From Thiothrix winogradskyi (GTDB lineage: Bacteria; Pseudomonadota; Gammaproteobacteria; Thiotrichales; Thiotrichaceae): a stretch of 64,000 bases of DNA. The notes beneath the pieces are model-generated. The model was not told where the DNA came from and ran no database searches. It was given only the letters and a program-made list of their open reading frames with translations. Within the stretch, counting starts at the first letter, position 1, and every line of letters begins with the position of its first letter. The DNA lies in contig NZ_CP091244.1 in NCBI RefSeq assembly GCF_021650935.1, positions 3,162,001 through 3,226,000 of the forward strand. The letters run 5' to 3'. Both the position numbers and the translations under genes were made by a program. Positions 1 through 8,762 of this stretch are shown here, piece after piece.

Positions 1-110
1 ATCATCAGCAGCAAACCATTAACCTTCAGATCGTAGACGTAACGTCGCCCACTGTTAGGTGGTTCGAGCGCATCCAACACCGTCTTGGTGAAATTGAGTT
101 TTTCCGGCAT
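1..110 (-). CDS. Tyrosine recombinase (integrase), N-terminal fragment, runs off the left edge
   Basis: Reading leftward from an ATG at 110, the first 36 residues (MPEKLNFTKTVLDALEPP...YVYDLKVNGLLL) look like the Arm-type DNA-binding domain that opens phage and island integrases. An AGGAGG ribosome-binding site sits four bases upstream of the ATG. Such enzymes catalyse site-specific integration, often into the 3' ends of tRNA genes, and a tRNA-Leu 3' fragment lies 200 bases away. The catalytic domain is outside the window, so the family call rests on the N-terminus and the context. Confidence 0.72.
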   Translation of the reverse strand, partial: MPEKLNFTKTVLDALEPPNSGRRYVYDLKVNGLLLM

Positions 111-166
111 ACCGCCTCCTGAATGTTTGGTTTTGGTTCGGTTTTGATGGTAGCGCAAACCGCCGC

Positions 167-201
167 CGGGGTCATGTTTCCGATTGTGGCGGGGTCATGT
201 T
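167..201. repeat. Two direct repeats of a 12-base motif beside the integrase
   Basis: CGGGGTCATGTT occurs at 167-178 and again at 190-201, 23 bases apart (about two helical turns). Both lie between the integrase start and the tRNA fragment. Spaced direct repeats here are what integrase arm-type or excisionase sites look like; that role is inferred. The whole interval 111-310 is strikingly G/T-rich on the plus strand, and I see no convincing gene in it. Confidence 0.4.
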
Positions 202-310
202 GCGGCGCGTACCTTGGCGGCGTTTGGCGTAGTGTGGCGGGTTTATGGGTGGTGTGGTGGTCGGCTTCCCGTGGGTTTTTGGGTTGTTGTGGGTTTCGGT
301 ATCCCTAGCC

Positions 311-365
311 CTTAAAATCTCTCGCTGGTAACAGCGTGCCGGTTCGAGTCCGGCTCCGGGCACCA
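311..365 (+). other. 3' half of a tRNA-Leu gene, probable island attachment site
   Basis: The stretch starts in the anticodon loop (CTTAAAAT, consistent with anticodon TAA). It continues through the 3' anticodon strand, a long class II variable arm (CGCTG GTAA CAGCG), a perfect T-arm (GCCGG TTCGAGT CCGGC) and the acceptor 3' strand ending in CCA at 365. The matching 5' half is missing: the bases before 311 cannot pair with TCTCT or with the acceptor strand. Recombinases that use tRNA-Leu commonly leave exactly such a 3' duplicate at the far end of an island, so this is read as an att site, not a working tRNA. Confidence 0.75.
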
Positions 366-366
366 C

Positions 367-1233
367 TCATTTCGTTATAAACCCGCTCAACCCGTGTTGT
401 TGCACCTTCCGCCCTGCCATCTTCACGGCATAATACAACGCCTCCTCCAGCAATTGCCCCGTCGCCAATGCATGAATCAGGCAAGCGTTAAACACATCCC
501 CCGCCCCCAACGTATCCACCACCTCAACCGCCAACGCTGGCGCATGAAAGACCACCCCAAGCTGATCAATTGCCCAAGCACCTGCCGCTCCCCACGTACA
601 CGTCATCCACACCTTGCCGTGTTTGGCTTGCCGATCACGCAAAAAACTTTCCGCATCCTGAAACCCGTGCGCCTGCGCATACGCTCGCGGAAACATCACC
701 AGATCCACTTGCGGAATCAAATCTTCCAAGCCATCCCGCACTTTTTCGATTTCCAGCGATACCGGTTGGTCGAAAATATTGTCATGGGCATAAGCCAGCA
801 TCGCAGCGAGTTCAGCCACATTGCGCCCTTCAAAGTGCAGCCAATCGTAATGTGATACCGGAATCCGGCAAAAATCCGCTGCCGCCAATTCCACCAAATC
901 GCGGTGATGCACAATCGTGCGACTGCCATTTTGCTGATTCAGGGTGATGTAAGACACGGGGGATTTACCCGTTTGACGCACCGCGTATTCCAAACCGATG
1001 GATTTTTCGCCCAATGCGCTAAAAATGTGATCGCCATCACCATCTTGCGCAATTAATCCGCAAAAATCACAGCGATGCAGGTGAGCTGCCAACACTTGCG
1101 CCACATTCGCCGCATTACCACCCGTCTCACGCCACTGCTGCACCGCACGCATTTCCTCGTCTTCTTGTGGGTAATGCTCAACCACATTGACAATATCCAG
1201 CGTGGCATTGCCTGTTACTAAAATAAAACTCAT
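367..1233 (-). CDS. PfkB-family sugar kinase, ketohexokinase-like
   Basis: This 288-residue protein has the ribokinase fold. The N-terminal part has the GGNAANVA substrate-binding motif near residues 38-45. GSRTIVHHRDL and the WLHFEGRN motif in the middle are typical of the ketohexokinase branch. The C-terminal DTLGAGDVFNA signature carries the anion hole and the catalytic Asp. It should phosphorylate a sugar or related polyol with ATP in the cytoplasm; fructose is suggested by the subgroup but not proven. The gene ends two bases after the tRNA-Leu fragment, so it is the first chromosomal gene outside the putative island. No operon partner is evident. Confidence 0.85.
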   Translation of the reverse strand: MSFILVTGNATLDIVNVVEHYPQEDEEMRAVQQWRETGGNAANVAQVLAAHLHRCDFCGLIAQDGDGDHIFSALGEKSIGLEYAVRQTGKSPVSYITLNQQNGSRTIVHHRDLVELAAADFCRIPVSHYDWLHFEGRNVAELAAMLAYAHDNIFDQPVSLEIEKVRDGLEDLIPQVDLVMFPRAYAQAHGFQDAESFLRDRQAKHGKVWMTCTWGAAGAWAIDQLGVVFHAPALAVEVVDTLGAGDVFNACLIHALATGQLLEEALYYAVKMAGRKVQQHGLSGFITK

Positions 1234-1319
1234 AAATTTTTTTCGTCCTTATGCAGTATTTTTTGAAATCCCGTGGTCGTAATCATTGGGCAAAATGATA
1301 ACGTCACAGGGGATTTATA

Positions 1320-2264
1320 ATGTACAAATTATTGGGGCTGCTACTTCTGGCACTCATGCCGCTGCAAACACTCAACGCCAACGAGTTGACCATGCGCATT
1401 GTCGGCGGGAATCCAGTTGGGCAAAACGCTTGGCCTTCGGTCGTTGCCATCAAAACCACCCACGATGGGCAAATACTCTGCGGTGGTAATCTGATCCACC
1501 CCCTGTGGGTGCTGACTGCCGCGCATTGTATCAGGGGCGAGGCGGAAGGCTTGTATTATGAATACGGCACGCCCGACTTAGTGACTTTTTCAGGGGCGAC
1601 AGGGTTAGATTCTCCAAATGGGCGGCACATGCAAATCCAGCGTATTGTGGTTCACCCCCATTACAATATGAGCAATGGTGCGAATGATCTAGCGTTACTG
1701 ATGCTGGCAGCCCCCTTGGAAGGTGCGACCATGCCCGTGTACGCCGACAATCCCCCACCCGGTACTGCCGCGACTGTGGTTGGCTGGGGTGCACGCGCTG
1801 CCAAAGCGAATAACGGCTATCCCGGCAATTACCCCACGCAAATGCATCAAGTCACCGTACCAATTATCCCCAATGAAATCTGCAATGCCCCAAACTCTTA
1901 CGGTGGCAAAATTCAATCCAGCATGTTGTGTGCAGGCTACCCGCAAGGTGGCCGGGATGCCTGCGTCGGTGATAGCGGCGGTCCCTTGCTAGTGCAACAA
2001 AATGGGGTTTACCGTCAGGTGGGCATTGTCAGCCAAGGGGAAGGTTGCGCGATGCCGGGGAAATACGGCATTTATACCCGTGTTGCCAGTTACGCCGGTT
2101 GGATACAGCAATTTGCCCCGCCACCGTATGCACAAGCGCCGATCACACCACCCAATGACCCGCGTGCCAGCTATCCGGGTGGTGCTGGCGTATTGGAAGG
2201 CGGTTGGTTAGCCCTGCTGTTCCCCGCACTGGTGTTGTTCAGGAAGAAGACTTCAAAACATTAA
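1320..2264 (+). CDS. Secreted trypsin-like serine protease with a GlyGly-CTERM-like tail
   Basis: The 314-residue protein starts with a signal peptide (about residues 1-20). A very short propeptide leads to the IVGG activation site at 27. The chymotrypsin-fold triad is complete: His69 in TAAHC, Asp123 in NDLALL, Ser219 in GDSGGP. Asp213, six residues before the serine, predicts cleavage after Lys or Arg. The catalytic domain ends near 266. A Pro-rich linker follows, then GG (294-295), a 12-residue hydrophobic stretch and RKK, which resembles the GlyGly-CTERM sorting tail processed by rhombosortases. The last 26 bases overlap the convergent gene at 2239. Confidence 0.88.
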   Translation: MYKLLGLLLLALMPLQTLNANELTMRIVGGNPVGQNAWPSVVAIKTTHDGQILCGGNLIHPLWVLTAAHCIRGEAEGLYYEYGTPDLVTFSGATGLDSPNGRHMQIQRIVVHPHYNMSNGANDLALLMLAAPLEGATMPVYADNPPPGTAATVVGWGARAAKANNGYPGNYPTQMHQVTVPIIPNEICNAPNSYGGKIQSSMLCAGYPQGGRDACVGDSGGPLLVQQNGVYRQVGIVSQGEGCAMPGKYGIYTRVASYAGWIQQFAPPPYAQAPITPPNDPRASYPGGAGVLEGGWLALLFPALVLFRKKTSKH

Positions 2265-3660
2265 CAGTATTGTCGAGTTCAAGCTGCTTCAGTAACAGTT
2301 TTTTCATGCCCCAAGGCACAAACTGAAGCAGCGTCACCCCGGTGATGCCCAGTAACAGCATACTTCCCATAATATTGCCGACCAAAGTGTCGGCATTCAG
2401 CAAATTACCCATCCCCACGAAATCGAGCACAAAGCGTAGCAGGTAAAACATGAGGGAAGCCAATAGCAAAATGGTGGATATATGCACCAAAGCGCCCCCG
2501 GTCTGATTGACCCATGACCAACGCTGGCGCTCTTTTTCAGCCACTTGTTCGTAGTGACGCGAACGCAAGCGCACTTCACGGATAATGCGCTGTCTGGAGG
2601 CATCCAAAATCCGATCCCCTATTTGCTTTTCGCGCTGGCTCAAGGTCGCATAAGGCAAATGCGTCATCACCCGTTCATGCTGATCCACAACCTGGTTGAA
2701 CAGCTCACCCGAATCAATCTGATCGGGCAAGGGTAAGGTTGCGAGCGCATCCTGTTTCCAGTTGGCATGAACATAATGTTGAATGCGTTGGAGGCGGATA
2801 CTGCGCAAATCTTCCAACACCGTCTGGATTTCACCCTGCCCGACAAAATCGGGTTCAGCTTGCGCCTGTACATAGTGAATCGCCGAACGCCCAACCACTT
2901 GCGCCAAATGTTGTGCTGCCAAGGGGATTTCACCCGCTGCGCTCAGATAACGCGACAATTCATAACGCACTTCCAAATCATCGGGAGCCGCCTCAGGCAA
3001 AATACTCAGGGCAATCTCGGCTGCCTTGCTAAACTCTTGCCGCCCATACCAAGCAGCAGCCAAATGCCGCCGCGCAAAGCGTGCAAACAAAGGGTCAGAA
3101 GCTTGCGCCTGTTGCGCCGCTGCTTCCAGATGAAACGTGGCTTCCGGCAATTGATTCAGCATAAACAAATATGCCCAACCTAGCTCAAAATGCGCGCGGT
3201 AATTGAGTGGGTTGACCTGCAACCCATCTTTGAGCATTTGCACTGCCAGCGCTACCCGCTGCTGGGCATCATGCACCGGAACCAGCAAGGCTTCTGACAG
3301 TTTTTTCCCAGCAAAGTCAACGCTCATGCCCGCACGGTATAAGACGAAATTGCCTTGGCTATTGCTGAGCAATTGTTTGCGCTGATGTTCCTTGCCCTGC
3401 TGTAACCATGCACCTTGCTGCGCAATAATCCCAGCCATCCATTCGACTTGATGGCGTAAGCTCGGCATAACTGCATCGCTCTCTCCTGCACGTTGTAAAT
3501 TGCCGCGTATACCGGTTTCTAACAGGTCACTCAAGGCTGGCGGTTGCAGCCCTTGTAAGGATGCGAGGTATTCCACATTAAGGCGATGAAAGGCATGGCG
3601 CTGGTGCGCTGGGAAAAAAATGCTACGCATCTGGCGAGCAATGCATTCGTCAGACATCAT
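2239..3660 (-). CDS. TPR-like repeat protein with two C-terminal membrane segments
   Basis: I do not recognise a named family. The protein (about 473 residues) is mainly alpha-helical. The middle (roughly residues 150-290) has TPR-like helix pairs such as NPLNYRAHFELGWAYLFMLNQ. Two hydrophobic segments near the C-terminus probably anchor it in the inner membrane with the repeats in the cytoplasm. A TTG at 3672 could also start it, but the ATG pair at 3657-3660 lies after a GGAT sequence and is preferred. It probably mediates protein interactions; a specific role is unknown. The end overlaps the protease gene. Confidence 0.7.
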   Translation of the reverse strand: MMSDECIARQMRSIFFPAHQRHAFHRLNVEYLASLQGLQPPALSDLLETGIRGNLQRAGESDAVMPSLRHQVEWMAGIIAQQGAWLQQGKEHQRKQLLSNSQGNFVLYRAGMSVDFAGKKLSEALLVPVHDAQQRVALAVQMLKDGLQVNPLNYRAHFELGWAYLFMLNQLPEATFHLEAAAQQAQASDPLFARFARRHLAAAWYGRQEFSKAAEIALSILPEAAPDDLEVRYELSRYLSAAGEIPLAAQHLAQVVGRSAIHYVQAQAEPDFVGQGEIQTVLEDLRSIRLQRIQHYVHANWKQDALATLPLPDQIDSGELFNQVVDQHERVMTHLPYATLSQREKQIGDRILDASRQRIIREVRLRSRHYEQVAEKERQRWSWVNQTGGALVHISTILLLASLMFYLLRFVLDFVGMGNLLNADTLVGNIMGSMLLLGITGVTLLQFVPWGMKKLLLKQLELDNTVNVLKSSS

Positions 3661-3859
3661 GATAGTATCCAAATTGTAATAACACTCAGGGTTGAGCTGG
3701 TGGATATTATAGCCATATGTGATGAATTTCTATGATACCCATCACAATTTCAATAGAATATCAACACGATATAATAAATAAAACCTATTAAATAAGCGGT
3801 TGTTGCTTTACCTAGGCAGGCGCTTTATCAGGATTTCAACACCATTTTTTCAGGGTGAG

Positions 3860-3887
3860 TTGCGAACTGTACAAGCTAATCTGTTAT
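3860..3887 (+). promoter_or_regulatory. Candidate sigma-70 promoter for hflKC
   Basis: TTGCGA (3860-3865) and TGTTAT (3882-3887), separated by 16 bases, could be the -35 and -10 boxes. They lie about 70 bases upstream of the hflK start inside the AT-rich divergent intergenic region (3661-3957). The match is modest and made by eye. Confidence 0.3.
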
Positions 3888-3957
3888 GCTTCACGTTGAA
3901 ATTTATTCTGTAACCTCAACACTAGCAACCAGTAGAACATTTTTAGGAGCTTTAACT

Positions 3958-5151
3958 ATGCCCTGGAACGAACCGGGTGGGAATCAACAAGATCCTTGGT
4001 CAGGAAAAAAACGTGGCTCAGGCGGCAATGACCCTGAAGAGCTAATCCGTAAATTGAATGAAAAATTAGGTAAGCTATTCGGCGGTTCCGGTGGCAATGG
4101 TGATAACGCTAATCAAAACAGTAGTAAAGGCATCATTTTCCTACTGATAGTATTTGTTGTTGGCTGGTTGTTATCAGGCTTCTACACGGTTGACGCGCGT
4201 CAACAAGGTTTAGTGCTGCGGTTCGGCGCTTATCAAGCCACCACGGATGCAGGTTTGCACTGGCGTTTACCCTACCCCATTGAAACCGTTGAAATCATCG
4301 ACACCGAACAAAACCGGAGTGCACAGGATCGCAACACCATGTTGACCAAAGACGAAAATATCGTCGAAGTAGCGGTCGCGGCACAATACAAAGTGCGTAA
4401 TCCTGAAGATTATGCCTTCAACCTCCTCAACCCAGATTTCTTGGCAGACCAAACCCAAGGGACACTCTACCAAGTGATGCGGGGCATTACCCGTGAGGTG
4501 ATCGGGCGCAATGACATGGACTTCATCCTCAAAGAAGGTCGGGCGCAAATTGCCGGTGATATTCAAACCCAAATGCAACAGGTATTGGATAACTACCGCG
4601 CAGGCTTACAAATCATCACCGTCAACCTGACGTATGCTGAAGCGCCACCGCAAGTCAAAGAAGCGTTTGACGAAGCCAACAAAGCACGTGAAGATGCCAA
4701 CCGCTATCAAAACGAAGCCCAAACTTACGCAAACAAAGTGATCCCTGAAGCGCGTGGTAAAGCCGCCCGTTTAAAAGCGGAATCCGAAGCGTTCCGTCAG
4801 GAAACGGTTAGCAGAGCGGAGGGTGACGCATCACGTTTCATGCAGTTGGTCACAGAATACCGCAAAGCACCTGAAGTTACCCGCGAACGCTTGTATTTGG
4901 AAACGATGGAAACTGTCATGGCGGGTAGCCGCAAAATCGTGATTGATTCCAACAACAATAATATGTTGTACCTGCCACTGGATCAATTGAATGGTCAAAC
5001 CAGCAACACTAACACGGTTCCAGCCGCTGCTGCCGCCATGCAAAATGCGACTGACAAACAGAATGCGACACCAACACCGACTGATGCCACTACCAATAGT
5101 GCCGACCCCACAGGCACAAGTCGGGAAAACAGTGTAAGGGAGAGCCGCTAA
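3958..5151 (+). CDS. hflK: FtsH protease modulator HflK
   Basis: HflK forms a large membrane cage with HflC that encloses the FtsH protease and modulates its access to membrane substrates. The 397-residue product has a Gly/Asn/Pro-rich cytoplasmic N-terminus, one membrane segment (about 58-75), then an SPFH/band-7 domain with the typical ARQQGLVLRFG start. A long Ala/Glu-rich helix follows (EANKAREDANRYQNEAQ region), and the tail is Thr/Ala/Asn-rich. The frame is open from 3886, but the ATG at 3958 follows AGGAG and gives the standard HflK start MPWNEPGG. The stop overlaps the hflC start (TAATG), so the two are translationally coupled. Confidence 0.97.
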   Translation: MPWNEPGGNQQDPWSGKKRGSGGNDPEELIRKLNEKLGKLFGGSGGNGDNANQNSSKGIIFLLIVFVVGWLLSGFYTVDARQQGLVLRFGAYQATTDAGLHWRLPYPIETVEIIDTEQNRSAQDRNTMLTKDENIVEVAVAAQYKVRNPEDYAFNLLNPDFLADQTQGTLYQVMRGITREVIGRNDMDFILKEGRAQIAGDIQTQMQQVLDNYRAGLQIITVNLTYAEAPPQVKEAFDEANKAREDANRYQNEAQTYANKVIPEARGKAARLKAESEAFRQETVSRAEGDASRFMQLVTEYRKAPEVTRERLYLETMETVMAGSRKIVIDSNNNNMLYLPLDQLNGQTSNTNTVPAAAAAMQNATDKQNATPTPTDATTNSADPTGTSRENSVRESR

Positions 5152-6023
5152 TGGATATTAAAAACATACTCGCGGTAGCCGTGGGTGCGATTGCTTTGTT
5201 GTTCTATTCCTCACTGTATACCGTGGATCAACGCGAAAAAGCAATTTTGTTCAAATTCCGTGAAATCGTGAATGCTGACATTAAACCGGGATTAAACTTC
5301 CGTATGCCTTTCATTACTACCGTCAGCAAATTTCCGGCAACCATTCAAACACTCACTTCGCGCCCGGAGCAATTCCTGACTGGTGAGAAAAAGTATGTCA
5401 CGGTGGATTTCTTCCTGAAATGGCGGATTGAAGATGTCTCGGCATTCTACCGCTCAACGGGTGGTGGACGTATTGCCGATGCCGAAAATCGTCTGGAACA
5501 GCTTATGAAAGATGGCTTGCGTAACGAATTTAGTCGCCGCACCATTCAAGAAGCCTTGTCAGGTGAACGTGGCAGCATCCTCCAAGGGGTTGAAAGCAAA
5601 TCCAAGGAAGTCGCCAAACAGTTAGGGATAGAAATCGTTGACGTGCGGGTTAGCCGCATCGACTTCCCCGATACCGTTAGCGATTCCGTATACAATCGGA
5701 TGCGTTCCGACCGTGAACGGGTTGCCCAAGACTTCCGCTCACGCGGGCAGGAAGAAGGTGCGAAAATCGAAGCGAATGCTAACCGTGAATCCACCATCAT
5801 TATGGCCGAAGCCTACAAAGAAGCGGAAAAAATTCGCGGTGAAGGTGATGCGAAAGCCGCCGAAATCTATGCACAGGCTTACCAGCAAGATGCCGAGTTT
5901 TACTCGTTCTACCGTAGCTTGAGCGCCTACCGCAACACCATCGGTAAAAACGGTGATGTCATGGTGCTAGAACCGACGTCCGAGTTCTTCCGCTATTTCA
6001 AACAGCAAGCGCTGCAACCCTAG
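5151..6023 (+). CDS. hflC: FtsH protease modulator HflC
   Basis: This 290-residue partner of HflK has the usual layout: a short N-terminal membrane helix (about residues 4-22), the SPFH domain beginning SLYTVDQREKAILF, and a coiled region rich in Ala and Glu (GQEEGAKIEANANRE). It ends with the conserved FYSFYRSLSAYR and FFRYF segments. It acts on the periplasmic side of the inner membrane as part of the HflKC-FtsH complex. It is joined to hflK by a one-base overlap and followed after three bases by the yjeT-like gene. Confidence 0.97.
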   Translation: MDIKNILAVAVGAIALLFYSSLYTVDQREKAILFKFREIVNADIKPGLNFRMPFITTVSKFPATIQTLTSRPEQFLTGEKKYVTVDFFLKWRIEDVSAFYRSTGGGRIADAENRLEQLMKDGLRNEFSRRTIQEALSGERGSILQGVESKSKEVAKQLGIEIVDVRVSRIDFPDTVSDSVYNRMRSDRERVAQDFRSRGQEEGAKIEANANRESTIIMAEAYKEAEKIRGEGDAKAAEIYAQAYQQDAEFYSFYRSLSAYRNTIGKNGDVMVLEPTSEFFRYFKQQALQP

Positions 6024-6026
6024 GCA

Positions 6027-6221
6027 GTGACGTTTAACTGGAACGATTTGCTCACTGCTATCGCCCTCCTGTTAATTTTGGAGGGGCTTATGCCATTCTT
6101 AAGCCCCTCTCGTCTGCGTGAAACCTATCGTCAATTACTCGAATTGCCCGACAAAACCTTACGAACCATTGGTCTGGTAGGTGTAATTGCTGGTATCCTA
6201 CTGCTCTTTTTGACCGATTAG
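6027..6221 (+). CDS. YjeT/DUF2065 small membrane protein
   Basis: This 64-residue protein starts at a GTG three bases after hflC. It has two hydrophobic helices (about 7-24 and 47-62) joined by a charged loop with SPSRLRETYRQLLELPD, the hallmark of DUF2065. Members sit between hflC and hisZ or purA in many gammaproteobacteria. Their function is not established, and the co-occurrence suggests a link to HflKC. Confidence 0.9.
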   Translation: MTFNWNDLLTAIALLLILEGLMPFLSPSRLRETYRQLLELPDKTLRTIGLVGVIAGILLLFLTD

Positions 6222-6230
6222 CCACAAACC

Positions 6231-7418
6231 ATGCTGAATACTCACCAATATTGGGCGCTTCCCGATGGCATCAGCGAAGCCCTGCCTGACGAAGCCGAAG
6301 CGCTGGAGCAACTGCGCCGCCGCTTACTCGATCTTTACGCCACTTGGGGCTACCGTTTGGTAATGCCGCCACTGGTAGAATTCATGGAATCGCTGCGCAC
6401 TGGTCACGGCACACACCTTGACGTACAAACCTTTAAACTGACCGATCAACTGACCGGACGGATGATGGGCGTGCGGGCGGACATGACGCCGCAAATTGCA
6501 CGGATTGATGCGCATAAATTGCAAACCGAACAGCCGAATCGCCTGTGTTACATCGGTAGTGTCTTGCGTACTCGCAGTTTCCATGACGGTTCACGTTCCC
6601 CCTTGCAAGTAGGTGCAGAACTGTTCGGTCATGCCGGTTTGGACAGTGATTTTGAAGTGATCAGCTTGTTGCTGGAAACGTTGACACATTGCCAAATCCC
6701 CGACTTGCTGCTGGACATAGGTCACGTTGGCATTTTCCGCAGCTTAGCGCGGGCTGCTGGGCTGGATGCGGCGCAAGAAAGTCATTTCTATGACATGCTG
6801 GTGCGCAAATCCCTGCCCGAAATTGATGCATGGCTGGCAACAACCAATTTGCCCGCTGACATCAGCACTTATTTGCAGCAATTGCCACGCTTGAATGGGG
6901 CGGTTGATGTACTCGATCAAGCCGCCGCATTGTTTGCGAATGCACCGAGCGACGTTCAGGATGCCCTCACGTATTTGCGCACCCTAACCACACGAGTAGC
7001 GGCGCACTTCCCCGCCTGCAAGATTCATGTTGATCTGGCTGAATTGAGCGGTTACGACTACCATACCGGCATTGTGTACGGTGTTTATACATCAGGCATG
7101 GGGCGCGAAGTCGCACGCGGCGGGCGTTACGACGGCATAGGCGAAGCCTTCGGGCGCACCCGACCTGCCACGGGTTTCAGCACCGATTTGCGCACCTTGG
7201 CAACATTTGCTTTGCCACAACAGCAACGCACTGGCAACGCCAGTATTTTTGCTCCAGCAGTACAAAATGCGGCGCTGGAACAACTGATTCGGACATTGCG
7301 CAGTCAGCAACAACGGGTTATCCGTGCGCTGGATGGGCAAACACATGACGCGGCAGCACTGGGTTGCAGCCAACAAATACTTCAGCAAGACGGGCACTGG
7401 AACGTCGTGGCTGTTTAA
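6231..7418 (+). CDS. hisZ: ATP phosphoribosyltransferase regulatory subunit HisZ
   Basis: HisZ is a catalytically inactive relative of histidyl-tRNA synthetase that pairs with short-form HisG to make the first enzyme of histidine synthesis. The 395-residue protein has class II synthetase-like motifs (VMPPLVEFMESL, FKLTDQLTGRMMGVRADMTPQIAR) and GGRYDGIGEAFGRTRPATGFS. It lacks the C-terminal anticodon-binding domain of HisS. The partner hisG is not in the window. It starts nine bases after the yjeT-like gene and precedes purA, the usual order in this class. Confidence 0.95.
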   Translation: MLNTHQYWALPDGISEALPDEAEALEQLRRRLLDLYATWGYRLVMPPLVEFMESLRTGHGTHLDVQTFKLTDQLTGRMMGVRADMTPQIARIDAHKLQTEQPNRLCYIGSVLRTRSFHDGSRSPLQVGAELFGHAGLDSDFEVISLLLETLTHCQIPDLLLDIGHVGIFRSLARAAGLDAAQESHFYDMLVRKSLPEIDAWLATTNLPADISTYLQQLPRLNGAVDVLDQAAALFANAPSDVQDALTYLRTLTTRVAAHFPACKIHVDLAELSGYDYHTGIVYGVYTSGMGREVARGGRYDGIGEAFGRTRPATGFSTDLRTLATFALPQQQRTGNASIFAPAVQNAALEQLIRTLRSQQQRVIRALDGQTHDAAALGCSQQILQQDGHWNVVAV

Positions 7419-7466
7419 TCTTTACTAACACCTTTTGGCACATTTGAGCGAGAGAGCGAGACTGAC

Positions 7467-8762
7467 ATGGGAAAATTCGTCGTTGTATTGGGCACGCAGT
7501 GGGGTGATGAAGGCAAAGGCAAGATCGTGGATCTGCTGACTGAAAATGCCTCCGCCGTAGTACGTTTTCAAGGTGGGCATAATGCCGGACACACGTTGGT
7601 CATCAACGGTGAAAAAACCGTGCTGCATTTAGTACCTTCCGGCATTTTACGTGAAGGCGTGGAGTGCATGATCGGCAATGGCGTGGTCGTCGCTCCTGAT
7701 GCCTTGCTCAAAGAAATCGAAATGCTGGAAGCGCGTGGCGTTCCGGCGCGTGACCGTTTGAAAATTTCCGCAAGCTGCCAATTGATCCTGCCATACCACG
7801 TTGCGTTGGATGCAGCGCGTGAAAAAGCACGTGGCAAACAAGCCATCGGTACGACGGGGCGCGGCATTGGCCCGGCTTACGAAGACAAAATTTCCCGCCG
7901 TGGGTTGCGCGTTGGCGATTTGCTGAACCCGGAACAGTTTGAAACCAAGCTGCGCGGCATCATGGAATACCACAATTTCATGCTGGAACATTACTTCAAG
8001 TGCGACACGGTTGATGCCGATGCGGTACTTGTCGAAGCGATGCAAATGGCAGAAATCATCAAACCGATGATTACCGACATTCCTAACCGTTTGGCTGAAT
8101 TGCGCAAAGCGGGCAAAGACGTGATGCTGGAAGGTGCGCAAGGCACGTTGTTGGATATTGACCACGGCACTTATCCGTTTGTGACTTCCTCCAGCACTAC
8201 CGCTGGTGGGGCTTGCACAGGTTCGGGTATTGGCCCGCGCAATCTGGATTACATTCTGGGTATTACCAAAGCCTACACCACGCGGGTGGGTTCGGGACCT
8301 TTCCCGACGGAGTTGTTTGATGACGTGGGCGCGTACATTGCCAAGCAAGGTAATGAGTTTGGTTCTACCACAGGTCGTCCGCGCCGTTGTGGTTGGTACG
8401 ATGCGGTTTCTTTACGTCGCGCTATGCACATCAACTCCATCAGTGGGCTGTGCATCACTAAGCTGGACGTGTTGGACGGTTTGGAAACAGTACGGATTTG
8501 TACTGCTTACAAGCTGGATGGCAATATCCTTGATGTTCCACCCGTGGACACGGATGAATTCGCGCGTTGCGAGCCTATCTACGAAGACATGCCGGGTTGG
8601 ACAGAATCCACGTTTGGCGTGACCAGTTATGATGCGCTGCCAGCGAATGCTAAGGCATATCTGGCACGTTTGGCAGAAGCGGTGGAAACACCTATCGACA
8701 TTATTTCGACAGGGCCAGACCGCGACCAGACGATTATTCTGCGCGATCCTTACGCGGGGTGA
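7467..8762 (+). CDS. purA: Adenylosuccinate synthetase
   Basis: PurA makes adenylosuccinate from IMP, aspartate and GTP, the first step from IMP to AMP. The 431-residue product has the usual length. Signatures are WGDEGKGKIVD near the N-terminus (P-loop with the catalytic Asp), GGHNAGHT (with the catalytic His), GTTGRGIGPAYEDK, and the C-terminal VGTRSGPFPTEL-like and GRPRRCGWYD stretches. It has a purine-rich ribosome-binding region (GAGCGAGAGAG) before the ATG. Its stop overlaps the GTG proposed for tcdA. Confidence 0.98.
   Translation: MGKFVVVLGTQWGDEGKGKIVDLLTENASAVVRFQGGHNAGHTLVINGEKTVLHLVPSGILREGVECMIGNGVVVAPDALLKEIEMLEARGVPARDRLKISASCQLILPYHVALDAAREKARGKQAIGTTGRGIGPAYEDKISRRGLRVGDLLNPEQFETKLRGIMEYHNFMLEHYFKCDTVDADAVLVEAMQMAEIIKPMITDIPNRLAELRKAGKDVMLEGAQGTLLDIDHGTYPFVTSSSTTAGGACTGSGIGPRNLDYILGITKAYTTRVGSGPFPTELFDDVGAYIAKQGNEFGSTTGRPRRCGWYDAVSLRRAMHINSISGLCITKLDVLDGLETVRICTAYKLDGNILDVPPVDTDEFARCEPIYEDMPGWTESTFGVTSYDALPANAKAYLARLAEAVETPIDIISTGPDRDQTIILRDPYAG

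Noticed and set aside
123..308. 61-residue open frame between the integrase start and the tRNA fragment
   Set aside because: It is Gly/Val/Trp-rich, caused by the G/T-rich strand. It has no ribosome-binding site and lies in the likely attachment region.
311..365. Functional tRNA-Leu gene
   Set aside because: The 5' acceptor strand, D-arm and 5' anticodon strand are absent, so it cannot fold as a tRNA.
7647..8348. 233-residue open frame opposite purA
   Set aside because: It lies wholly within purA on the other strand and has shadow-like composition.
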